Source: CAJXWH01 sp964343365
GTDB lineage: Bacteria; Pseudomonadota; Gammaproteobacteria; Arenicellales; UBA868
Assembly: GCA_964343365.1 (NCBI GenBank)
Contig: CAYFJI010000069.1
Coordinates: 1-10,229 of the forward strand
Length of the DNA: 10,229 bases
Direction: 5' to 3'
The translations under genes were made by a program, and so were the position numbers. The notes under the pieces are model-generated. The model was not told where the DNA came from. It did not search any database and saw only the letters and a program-made list of their open reading frames with translations. Within the stretch, counting starts at the first letter, position 1; every line of letters begins with the position of its first letter. Positions 1-6,483 of the stretch are shown here, piece by piece.

Positions 1-892
1 CAGCATTATCTAACCAGAGCCAAATTGCTACTCCCGCAACACTAAAGACTACCAACGAGTTAAGAAAATAAATGCTACTGACCAATCCTGTGACCAATCT
101 CATTTGTCTATGGACCGTCAACAAAAAAGAATCCATTCCTTCTTTGGCGTAAATTGCTTCCCGTCCCGCATGAGAAAATAATTTCACCGTAGAAATATTC
201 GTATAACTGTCAACAACCCTACCAGTCATCAATGATCGAGCATCAGCCTGATCTTTAGAAAATCTTTTTAATCGCGGAAGAAAAAACCTGATGATAGAAA
301 AATATATTATTGCCCAGAGAAACAATGGTAACGCAAGACGCCAGTCGGATGCCGCCAACAATATGATCATTGATATGAAGAAAACTACAACATACACGAA
401 GACATCTAGCAGTTTCATGACGCTTTCTCGCACTGCAAGAGACGTCTGCATTACTTTCGTAACGACACGTCCGGCAAACTCGTTTGCAAAGAAATTCATA
501 CTCTGCTTCAAGAGATAGCGATGCATTTGCCAACGCGCAATCATTGGATAATTTCCTAACAATGTTTGGTGAACCAACAATGCATGAAGAAGAGTAATTA
601 ATGGAAGTAATACCAATAAAACAATACCCATCCACAATAATCGTTGTCCTTCTCGATTTATAAATCCTTCTTTTTTGCTAGTAGCAAGCCAATCAACTAC
701 ATTCCCCAAAAAACCAAATAAATAAACTTCACCTGCAGAAATTAATGCGGTTAAACAAGACATAAAAATTAACCATCTCCATGCAGATTTAGTGTAATGC
801 CAACAAAATAAAAAAATACCAGATGGAGGGATACCAGGCTCTTCTTCTGGATAGGGATTTAATCGAGATTCAAACCATCTAAAAACTGTCAT
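1..892 (-). CDS. ABC exporter, transmembrane half (partial, runs off left edge)
   Basis: This is the N-terminal 297 residues of an ABC-type exporter; the reading frame is open to base 1, so the rest of the membrane domain and the ATPase domain (Walker A/B, LSGGQ) lie outside the window. Visible traits are a hydrophilic start (MTVFRWFESRLNPYPEEEPG) and hydrophobic segments near residues 38-62, 88-108, 161-181, 185-205 and 270-295, typical of the six-helix exporter fold. Family-like stretches include FAGRVVTKVMQTSLAVRESV (139-158) and VVDSYTNISTVKLFSHAGRE (226-245), found in MsbA/LmrA-like half-transporters of proteobacteria. The start is supported by a strong GGAGGT site upstream. It is divergent from glutamate dehydrogenase. 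Family assignment is firm; the substrate (lipid, drug or peptide) cannot be told. Confidence 0.92.
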   Translation of the reverse strand, partial: MTVFRWFESRLNPYPEEEPGIPPSGIFLFCWHYTKSAWRWLIFMSCLTALISAGEVYLFGFLGNVVDWLATSKKEGFINREGQRLLWMGIVLLVLLPLITLLHALLVHQTLLGNYPMIARWQMHRYLLKQSMNFFANEFAGRVVTKVMQTSLAVRESVMKLLDVFVYVVVFFISMIILLAASDWRLALPLFLWAIIYFSIIRFFLPRLKRFSKDQADARSLMTGRVVDSYTNISTVKLFSHAGREAIYAKEGMDSFLLTVHRQMRLVTGLVSSIYFLNSLVVFSVAGVAIWLWLDNA

Positions 893-1181
893 TTTCTAAA
901 ACTACCTCCGTAAACAAAAGAGTTATAGTGAATATTTCGATATTGTTTTATTGCACCCAAGTTCATGCATAGATATTCATGTCAAAATCGAAAATTGGTA
1001 AGTATGCTTTCCACAGATTGTCTGAGTACCTTAGATAGAATTTTAATCTTTAAAGTACCTATTTTTCGAGTTATTATTGCATTTCAATAACACATTATTC
1101 TTTTGTATCTAGCCTATCCTTATGGGCGATAAACAAATAGAATTGATACTTCGAAAAAAATTCAATCTTCTTATTTCGATT
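893..1181. other. divergent intergenic region
   Basis: This AT-rich spacer separates the minus-strand ABC gene from the plus-strand glutamate dehydrogenase and should hold both promoters. A minus-strand TATAAC (922-927) resembles a -10 box, but no convincing -35 hexamer sits 16-18 nt upstream of it. No clear plus-strand promoter, operator or riboswitch was recognised. Confidence 0.4.
904..909 (-). promoter_or_regulatory. Shine-Dalgarno site of the ABC exporter gene
   Basis: On the minus strand the sequence is GGAGGT, a full match to the anti-SD core, 11 nt before the ATG at 892. It is the strongest ribosome binding site in the window and fixes the start of the exporter gene. Confidence 0.65.
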
Positions 1182-2588
1182 ATGAATAAAAAAAGTATCG
1201 CTTTTCTTCAATCAGTTGAAGAAAATTTTGATCGAGCATCTGAACTACTAGGTCTTTCTGATGATCTGGCGAAAAAAATTAAAGTCACAAACTCAACATA
1301 CGTGGTCCGTTTCGGAGTGAGACTAAGAAATCAGATGCAGACCTTCACAGGGTATCGGTCTGTACATTCGGAACATTTAGAGCCAGTAAAAGGTGGTATA
1401 CGTTATGCGTCATATGCCAATCAAAACGAAGTCGAAGCTTTAGCGTCACTCATGACCTATAAATGTGCTCTTATGGATATCCCTTTCGGTGGAGCAAAGG
1501 GCGCTCTCGCCATTGATCCAAATGATTGGACAGATAAAGAACTTGAAAAAATTACCCGTCGATTTACTCAAGAATTAGCAAAACGTGATCTAATTAGCCC
1601 TTCGCAAAATGTGCCTGCACCTGATGTTGGAACGGGTGAACGTGAAATGGCGTGGATGGCGGACGAATATAAAAAGCTAAATCCTACCAATTTGAATGCA
1701 TGGGCTTGTGTCACTGGAAAGCCGCTAGGAAGAGGTGGTATAGCAGGTAGAACTGAAGCAACTGGACGCGGAGTTCAATATACACTTCAGGAATTCTTCC
1801 GACATAAGGAAGATGTAAAAAAAACAGGTCTCACATCTAAACTTTCTGATCAAAGAATTATTATTCAAGGATTAGGTAATGTAGGCTACCATGCAGCTTT
1901 GTTTTTGAGCCAACAAGATGGTTGTCGCATCACTCATGTGCTTGAAAAGGATGGTGCGATTATTAATGAAAATGGGATAGATATTTCGAAGCTATACCTT
2001 CATATACAAAACACGAGTAGTATTAGAGATTATCCTGGTTTCACTTCTAGCGGACCTGAAATGCTAGAAGCTGATGCAGATATTTTAATACCTGCCGCCA
2101 TGGAAGGGGTAATTAATGATGAAAATGCGTCCCTAATTAAAGCACCACTAATTGTCGAAGCAGCTAATGGCCCCATTACATCAAGTGGTGATGAAATTTT
2201 GCGACAACGCGGGGTGATAATTATTCCAGATTTCTGTGCAAACGCTGGAGGCGTAACGGTAAGTTATTTTGAGTGGATAAAAAATCTGACTCACATACGA
2301 TTTGGACGAATGCAACGCCGTCAATTAGAAAGTCAATTTGAATCACTTATTCAAGGAATAGAAAAATTACAGGAAAAATCGTTTCCTCCAGATTTGCGCG
2401 ACTCAGTTTTAAGCGGAGCGACAGAAATCAATTTGGTTAGGTCAGGCTTAGAAGACACCATGCGGGAAGGTTATAATGCCATCACTACTCTTTGGAATCA
2501 AAACGAAAATATCCCTGATTTGCGAACAGCTGCAATGATGATTGCCGTTGACCGTATAGCTAAAAGTTATATCTCGATTGGAATCTGA
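1182..2588 (+). CDS. Glu/Leu/Phe/Val dehydrogenase (glutamate dehydrogenase, NAD-type)
   Basis: Catalyses reversible oxidative deamination of glutamate to 2-oxoglutarate and ammonium in the cytoplasm. Motifs, numbered from the upstream ATG at 1122: PVKGGIRY with substrate-binding K90, MTYKC with K114, the catalytic lysine K126 in PFGGAKGA, and the catalytic aspartate D168 in PAPDVGTG. The nucleotide-binding motif is QGLGNVG (249-255). An acidic residue follows in HVLEKDGAI (E275), which fits NAD rather than NADP preference (inference). The C-terminal ANAGGVTVSYFEWIKN (374-389) is also typical. The frame could begin at 1122 (488 aa), but family members begin close to FLQSV, so the ATG at 1182 (468 aa) is preferred; neither start has a good Shine-Dalgarno site. 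The usual GGxKGG is GGAKGA here, a mild change next to the catalytic lysine. Family assignment is very firm. Confidence 0.95.
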   Translation: MNKKSIAFLQSVEENFDRASELLGLSDDLAKKIKVTNSTYVVRFGVRLRNQMQTFTGYRSVHSEHLEPVKGGIRYASYANQNEVEALASLMTYKCALMDIPFGGAKGALAIDPNDWTDKELEKITRRFTQELAKRDLISPSQNVPAPDVGTGEREMAWMADEYKKLNPTNLNAWACVTGKPLGRGGIAGRTEATGRGVQYTLQEFFRHKEDVKKTGLTSKLSDQRIIIQGLGNVGYHAALFLSQQDGCRITHVLEKDGAIINENGIDISKLYLHIQNTSSIRDYPGFTSSGPEMLEADADILIPAAMEGVINDENASLIKAPLIVEAANGPITSSGDEILRQRGVIIIPDFCANAGGVTVSYFEWIKNLTHIRFGRMQRRQLESQFESLIQGIEKLQEKSFPPDLRDSVLSGATEINLVRSGLEDTMREGYNAITTLWNQNENIPDLRTAAMMIAVDRIAKSYISIGI

Positions 2589-2661
2589 GAATCTCATCTG
2601 ATGAGCCTCTGACAACTGTAAAGTTACCATATGCTTAACTCACCAATGGAGATTTTTTGCT

Positions 2662-2871
2662 ATGGAAACTTTAAATTTCAACTTGAATGGCCCCACTATC
2701 CTTATGTCATTTTCAAAAAATGGATTTACTGGATTTTTGATGGATGATGGACGACTAGAAACTTATATGAACGATGACCTAATGTGGACTTCATATTCCG
2801 TATTTGAGAGTTCCGTCGAAGACGAATTTGTAAACACTGTGAATCTTATTTCTGGTGAACTTTATGAATAG
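2662..2871 (+). CDS. small hypothetical protein (69 aa)
   Basis: I do not recognise this protein. It is acidic and soluble-looking, with no membrane segment or signal peptide, no cysteine, and aromatic/hydrophobic alternation (ILMSFSKNGFTGFLMDDGRL) that suggests short beta strands. A plausible ribosome binding site, GGAGA at 2648-2652, lies 9 nt before the ATG, which supports real translation. It begins 73 bp after glutamate dehydrogenase on the same strand. Its TAG stop is followed, in the same frame, by the open PhoX-like remnant. It does not itself look like PhoX, so it may be an independent small gene or a chance ORF next to a decayed gene. Confidence 0.5.
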   Translation: METLNFNLNGPTILMSFSKNGFTGFLMDDGRLETYMNDDLMWTSYSVFESSVEDEFVNTVNLISGELYE

Positions 2872-3135
2872 CGGAATGTATATTTTGATTTATGTTTTGG
2901 CGTAAAAATCACTCTTGCTGCAATAGTTTTTCTTGCAGAAGACAGTGGAAAGGGATCTAATGGTATATGGGTAATTCAGCCTAATGGTCATCTATACCAA
3001 TTTGCGGAAAACATCCTTAATCAAGGAGCCAGTGAAATTGCTGGTCTATGCTTCTCGCCTGACAACAAGTGGCTATTCCTTAATATTCAAAAAGAAGGTC
3101 TTACGATAGCTATCACTGACCCATTCGAGAACTAA
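2872..3135 (+). pseudogene. remnant of a PhoX/DUF839-family phosphatase (C-terminal fragment)
   Basis: The frame opens after the TAG at 2869-2871, runs 87 codons to a TAA at 3133-3135 and has no ATG. From about 2935 it reads LAEDSGKGSNGIWVIQPNGH, then EIAGLCFSPDNKWLFLNIQ and LTIAITDPF. This is the classic C-terminal end of PhoX-type (DUF839, COG3211) proteins, which have AEDG/S, EFAG-CFSPDG-TLFVNIQ and G-T-AI-GPW at the same spacing. Full-length members are several hundred residues, so most of the beta-propeller, with nearly all metal and phosphate ligands, is gone. The part from 2872 to about 2930 (RNVYFD and following) may be a scrambled continuation. PhoX enzymes are exported calcium/iron-dependent alkaline phosphatases; this piece cannot be active. 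The identification rests on motif recognition. Confidence 0.75.
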
Positions 3136-3165
3136 ATAATATACCTCTATATATTGGAACCTTAA

Positions 3166-4005
3166 TTACTCCTCTATATGCTCGTAGATGCCATTTTCGT
3201 AGACTCCCACGAATACATCACCATTAATATGCTCGCCATTCAATGGTCTGCCACGTTGAAAACTGCCGACAACGGTAGATCCATCTGGATAAAATAAAGT
3301 TCCTTGTCCCGATCTCTGATTCTCAGCATATGAGCCTACATAAGCGAAGCCGTTCCTAAAAATGGTAGTGCCGTAACCTTGCCGATTTCCATCATACCAC
3401 TCACCTATATATTTCCAATCATTAGATACACGGATGCCATAACCATTTCTTTCGCCATCTCGGAAAGTTCCTTCATACTCTATCGTATCACTAAATGTTC
3501 TGATTTCCTCGCGCCCTCTTCCATGCTTCTTACCCATCATCCAAGTACCATCAAATAAATAGCCACTACTTAAAGTTAATATTCCTTTTCCATGATGTTG
3601 CCCTTGATGCCATGCACCGATATAACTCGACCCATCTAACAAAACCAATGATCCTTGACCAGTCCATTTTCCGAAGTCAAATGCCCCTGTATAAACAGAA
3701 CCATCTAATAGATTAAGGCGACCTTGCCCATGAGGTATGCCATAAAGAAACGATCCCTCATAAATGGTTCCATTCCTCTGATGAAATCTACCATTTCCAT
3801 CTAGGGGAACTCCTGCGACAAAATTTCCAGAATAGACATCACCATTATCCATTACCCAAGTACCCTCTCCATCAGGAAGCCCGCGAATAATTTCACCACT
3901 ATATTTGCCTCCTCTAAAGCTAATTGTCTCAGCTTTGGAGCCTTGAATAGAGCCAATAAAAAAAAGACAAAGAAAAATACTCTTGGAAAGCGCGCCCAGT
4001 CTCAT
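3166..4005 (-). CDS. exported MORN-repeat protein
   Basis: The protein consists of a signal peptide followed by about ten MORN repeats of roughly 23 residues. Using the preferred start, MRLGALSKSIFLCLFFIGS begins a basic then hydrophobic leader ending at GSKA, a plausible signal peptidase I site before ETISF. Repeats follow the YxGxFxxGxxxGxGxxxxxxG pattern, for example TIYEGSFLYGIPHGQGRL, SVYTGAFDFGKWTGQGSL and KYIGEWYDGNRQGYGT, down to a partial last unit (VFVGVYENGIY). The frame also allows ATGs at 4026 and 4008, but GAGGT at 4011-4015 sits 5 nt before the ATG at 4005, so that start is chosen (279 aa). MORN repeats fold as a beta-hairpin ladder and usually serve as scaffold, lipid-linked or protein-binding modules. 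No catalytic domain is attached, so the role is unknown. The gene is convergent with the PhoX remnant and has a 31-bp spacer. Confidence 0.87.
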   Translation of the reverse strand: MRLGALSKSIFLCLFFIGSIQGSKAETISFRGGKYSGEIIRGLPDGEGTWVMDNGDVYSGNFVAGVPLDGNGRFHQRNGTIYEGSFLYGIPHGQGRLNLLDGSVYTGAFDFGKWTGQGSLVLLDGSSYIGAWHQGQHHGKGILTLSSGYLFDGTWMMGKKHGRGREEIRTFSDTIEYEGTFRDGERNGYGIRVSNDWKYIGEWYDGNRQGYGTTIFRNGFAYVGSYAENQRSGQGTLFYPDGSTVVGSFQRGRPLNGEHINGDVFVGVYENGIYEHIEE

Positions 4006-4010
4006 CATCA

Positions 4011-4015
4011 ACCTC
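4011..4015 (-). promoter_or_regulatory. Shine-Dalgarno site deciding the MORN-protein start
   Basis: The minus strand reads GAGGT here, 5 nt before the ATG at 4005. The upstream in-frame ATG at 4026 has no comparable site, and the extra residues (MRRPRLM) are not needed for the signal peptide. Confidence 0.45.
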
Positions 4016-4026
4016 GGTCGTCTCAT

Positions 4027-4478
4027 CGATTACCAGAAAATATAGTGATCCAATTAGATAATAGAAATTATGCCTTTCAAATAATTTGTCGGAAACCGCG
4101 GGCTTTATCATCTATATCTATGAAAATTACTGCCCGATCTTCAGGGGTAGATTTAGGTTTTAACAGTAATTTATACCAATAGCAACATTCCTCATACCAA
4201 TTTAGGCTGATCGATATTCGAACTCAATAAATAACAAAACATTTCGAATACCATTATGAAGTAAAGATTTGCGTTCTTTGGGATTAATTAGGAAAAATAA
4301 TCTTAAAATCATTGTATTATTCGCCTATTGAGAATATCTACTGCCAGTAAACTCATTATGGCATCCAAGCGACAGTTGTCACGCTTTAGCAAAATCTTTT
4401 CTGTTATTGGATATGTTTATTCCGAGCACCGCCTAGGATAATATCCGAAACTGAACTTTAGAAATATGGAATAAATCG
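4027..4478. other. 452-bp intergenic region without a convincing gene
   Basis: This divergent gap lies between the MORN gene (minus) and the SufE-like gene (plus) and should carry both promoters. It holds only short ORFs. One on the minus strand (4312 to 4202, 36 codons plus stop, beginning MILRLFFLINPKERKSLL) recalls the start of some ABC-type export proteins but then loses resemblance. One on the plus strand (4358-4441, 27 codons, MASKRQLSRFSKIF) has no ribosome binding site. An 11-bp palindrome GGATAATATCC (4436-4446) lies about 33 nt before the SufE-like start and includes a GATAAT that could act as a -10 box, without a clear -35. No terminator hairpin or riboswitch fold was recognised. 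Confidence 0.5.
4173..4201. repeat. pair of ATACCAAT direct repeats, 21-bp period
   Basis: ATACCAAT occurs at 4173-4180 and again at 4194-4201, exactly 21 bp apart, about two helical turns. Nearby ATTTAGG also occurs twice (4151-4157 and 4200-4206). This could be a tandem binding site upstream of the MORN gene, but words this short in AT-rich DNA may be chance. Confidence 0.25.
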
Positions 4479-4925
4479 GTGAATGTACCCAAAGAAAATA
4501 CTGACAAAATTACTGAATATCGTGAACAAATAGTTGCACTAAATTCTATTAGTTCATATGAAGTGTATAGATGGCTCATATCATTAGGAAAAAAATTAAA
4601 AAATGATCCACTCTCAGAAAAAAATCGAACGAAAGAGAATCGGGTAACTCAATGCCAATCAGAACTTTTTGTTGGACTGGAAAACGGGCTCTTAAAAGCA
4701 TGGAGCAATACTCCAATTACAGGCGGTTATGCATACATACTTACGGATATATTCAATAACTTGCCAAAGGATATGTCAACTGAAATGGTTGTCAAGAATA
4801 TTGAAGAATTAGGACTGCAACAGTTGTTTTCCATGATTCGAAAAGCAGGCTTTTATCAAATGATAGAAATGCTAAAAGAAAAATCAATCCATGCAGATTC
4901 TGTTGATTTTAATGGGATTAAATAG
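4479..4925 (+). CDS. sufE: SufE-family sulfur acceptor protein, GTG start
   Basis: SufE proteins take the persulfide sulfur from a cysteine desulfurase (SufS or CsdA), stimulate it and pass sulfur on for Fe-S cluster assembly. This 148-residue protein matches the family length. It has the core pattern YRWLISLGKKL (30-40), ENRVTQCQSELFV (53-65) with the sulfur-accepting cysteine at C59, and the C-terminal helix region LGLQQLFSMIRKAGFYQMIE. It is diverged: the usual GCQS is QCQS, and the middle segment (GGYAYILTDIFNNLPKD) keeps only the outline of the ordinary GLxAILxxxYNGxTP region. The start is GTG at 4479; no ATG lies earlier in the frame, and only a weak GGA precedes it. No suf or isc genes are near, so it is an orphan copy or a CsdE-like paralogue. 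The first gene of a plus-strand group leading to the dioxygenase. Confidence 0.87.
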   Translation: MNVPKENTDKITEYREQIVALNSISSYEVYRWLISLGKKLKNDPLSEKNRTKENRVTQCQSELFVGLENGLLKAWSNTPITGGYAYILTDIFNNLPKDMSTEMVVKNIEELGLQQLFSMIRKAGFYQMIEMLKEKSIHADSVDFNGIK

Positions 4926-4955
4926 GATCATAGTACATTACTTAAGGAATTGATC

Positions 4956-5039
4956 ATGCTAAATCAAACACAAAAAGTTTCGAAAAGATGGTGTCACAAA
5001 ATCCAAAAAATGATGTTGCCTGAAACAGTGCTGATCTAA
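4956..5039 (+). CDS. possible 27-residue leader ORF before the dioxygenase gene
   Basis: An ATG with a good ribosome binding site (AAGGAA at 4944-4949, spacing 6 nt) opens a 27-codon frame that begins MLNQTQKVSKRWCHKIQKMM and stops with TAA 4 nt before the ATG of the dioxygenase. The dioxygenase has no Shine-Dalgarno site of its own, so ribosomes finishing this ORF could restart there. The peptide is basic, with no recognisable function and no run of a single amino acid that would mark classic attenuation. It may equally be a chance ORF in a 118-bp spacer. Confidence 0.33.
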   Translation: MLNQTQKVSKRWCHKIQKMMLPETVLI

Positions 5040-5043
5040 CTAT

Positions 5044-5982
5044 ATGGAAATTGAGATACTACCAAAAAAATCAGGGGCTATTATTCGAGGTCTAGATCTT
5101 TCACACGAACCAACTGAATCATTATTTCAAGATATTTATTCGGTGTATCTAAAATGGCCTAACATCATTATCACAGATCAACATCACATAAGCTCAGACT
5201 CGTACATTGCTTTTTGCCGACGATTTGGAAAAATACTTTCAGGGGTTCCGGCTACAAGCCATCAAAAAAAATATTCTAAACTAGATGTCGAAGAAACCAT
5301 AGCACCTAAATACACTCTCCCTGGATACCCCGAAATCTATGTGATCTCAAATGTAGAAAACAGGGATGGAAAACCCACCGGATTGAATAAGGCTGGGCGA
5401 TATTGGCATAGTGATTTATATTACACAGTGAATCCTGCTAAAACTACCTTTCTTCTGGCTAGAGAACTGCCACGCCAAGGTGGCGATACTCTTATACTGA
5501 ATAACTATGAAGTGTATGACGCCATGCCAACAGCTCTTAGAAATAAACTTGACGGACTTTTGATACATCACAGTTGGACAACTGGATGGCCCTATACATT
5601 TCCAGATAGAGCACCTCTTTCCCGAGAAGAATGTTCCAGTACTCCAGATGTTGAGCACCCTCTTGTGGGCCAACATCCGGAAACATCCCGTCCTTTCTTA
5701 TATCCAGGAGCGCTGTATGAGTTTTTTAACCCTGGAGCTTGCTTAATTGGCCTTCCGCCTAAAGAAGGTATTGAATTACAAAAGCAAATGAAAGATTTTG
5801 TACTTAATGACCGTTTCATTCACCGTCACAAATGGCGTTTAGGTGACATCCTAGCAACAGATAATCTAGCTGCCATGCATAAAGCGACTGACTTTAATTA
5901 TGATGTCGAAAAACGAACTATCCATCGAATCACTATTGAAGGAATACCCCCCCTCGCGAAAAAAATAATCAATCGAAAGTAG
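5044..5982 (+). CDS. TauD/TfdA-family Fe(II)/2-oxoglutarate dioxygenase
   Basis: Enzymes of this family couple decarboxylation of 2-oxoglutarate to hydroxylation of a small substrate, often releasing sulfite, an amine or an alcohol. The 312-residue length is normal. The iron triad is visible: H122 and D124 in GRYWHSDLYY, and the distal histidine H279 in DNLAAMHKATDF. R295 in RTIHRITIEG is placed to bind the 2-oxoglutarate carboxylate, and T149 in GGDTLILNN is in the usual co-substrate position. The N-terminus (GAIIRGLDLS) has the standard opening of the fold. It does not look specific for taurine; substrate determinants cannot be assigned. The ATG lacks a Shine-Dalgarno site and lies 4 nt after a small upstream ORF. 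It is followed after 45 bp by the PPOX gene, probably in the same transcript. Confidence 0.92.
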   Translation: MEIEILPKKSGAIIRGLDLSHEPTESLFQDIYSVYLKWPNIIITDQHHISSDSYIAFCRRFGKILSGVPATSHQKKYSKLDVEETIAPKYTLPGYPEIYVISNVENRDGKPTGLNKAGRYWHSDLYYTVNPAKTTFLLARELPRQGGDTLILNNYEVYDAMPTALRNKLDGLLIHHSWTTGWPYTFPDRAPLSREECSSTPDVEHPLVGQHPETSRPFLYPGALYEFFNPGACLIGLPPKEGIELQKQMKDFVLNDRFIHRHKWRLGDILATDNLAAMHKATDFNYDVEKRTIHRITIEGIPPLAKKIINRK

Positions 5983-6027
5983 ATAACCAAACTTCTACAA
6001 ACAGTAGACCACCACGGAGAAATAAAT

Positions 6028-6420
6028 ATGAATGTTCCTGAATCTGCATTAGAACTGCTATCATGGGATAAAAAATCTTTTGCACATCTAGCGCTGGTTT
6101 TAAAAAATGGAAAACCGCAGTGCACACCTTTATGGTTCGACTACGATGGTGCACACATCATTATCAATAGCGCTCTGGGCCGCGTCAAAGATAAAGCGAT
6201 GCGTCGATCGCCCAATGTAGCATTAGCAATTTCCGATCCCGACGACCCCTACCGATACATACAAATTAGAGGAAAAGTAACGGAAATTACAGAACAAGGA
6301 GCGAAGGAGACGATAGATCACCTATCTAAGAAATATAGGGGAGCTCTTTATGACCACGCAGAAGGCGAGATAAGAGTTAACTATAAAATTCTCCCAGAAT
6401 CTATTCAAACAAATTTTTGA
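6028..6420 (+). CDS. PPOX-class (FMN/F420) oxidoreductase
   Basis: A 130-residue split-barrel flavoprotein of the pyridoxamine 5'-phosphate oxidase-like superfamily. Supporting sequence: FAHLALVLKNGKPQCTPLWF (19-38), the IIINSALGRVKDKAMRRSPNVAL stretch that carries the cofactor phosphate-binding basic residues (K54, K56, R59, R60), and the DPDDPYRYIQIRGKVTEI segment (71-88). This is the pattern of small proteins annotated as PPOX class F420-dependent oxidoreductases. In proteobacteria without F420 the cofactor may be FMN; the sequence alone does not decide. GGAGA at 6016-6020, 7 nt before the ATG, supports the start. It probably forms a transcript with the dioxygenase. The tail ends soon after the KILPES stretch, as in short members. 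The physiological substrate is unknown. Confidence 0.87.
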   Translation: MNVPESALELLSWDKKSFAHLALVLKNGKPQCTPLWFDYDGAHIIINSALGRVKDKAMRRSPNVALAISDPDDPYRYIQIRGKVTEITEQGAKETIDHLSKKYRGALYDHAEGEIRVNYKILPESIQTNF

Positions 6421-6483
6421 TAATATCTGCTTTGCCTTGTTTTACCATTGCGTTCAATTAGTAACCCGTCGACATAATCATAA
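6421..6483. other. convergent spacer between PPOX and fusion oxidoreductase genes
   Basis: Two genes meet here tail to tail across 63 bp. A bidirectional terminator would be expected, but I see no GC-rich hairpin followed by a T run on either strand. Termination may be Rho-dependent or use a weak structure I could not resolve by eye. Confidence 0.35.

Noticed and set aside
255..635. Long minus-strand ORF in another frame inside the ABC gene
   Set aside because: It lies wholly within the exporter coding region in a different frame, is rich in cysteine and serine, and resembles no family; the exporter frame gives a clear membrane protein.
2592..2607. CTCATC-T-GATGAG inverted repeat after glutamate dehydrogenase as a terminator
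   Set aside because: The arms are almost directly abutting, leaving a 1-nt loop that cannot form a proper hairpin, and no T run follows.
2869..2871. Programmed stop-codon readthrough or recoding at TAG
   Set aside because: The following bases (CGG AAT) do not match known readthrough contexts, no recoding structure is evident, and the downstream piece looks like a truncated gene.
3943..4182. 79-codon plus-strand ORF across the MORN gene start
   Set aside because: Its first part is antisense to the MORN signal peptide, no ribosome binding site is seen, and the remainder shows no family resemblance.
4358..4441. 27-codon plus-strand ORF (MASKRQLSRFSKIF...) before the SufE-like gene
   Set aside because: No ribosome binding site and no similarity; such ORFs are expected by chance in a gap this long.
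5044..5982. Calling the dioxygenase taurine dioxygenase (tauD)
   Set aside because: Only the general iron and 2-oxoglutarate residues are visible; there is no taurine transporter nearby, and family members use many substrates.
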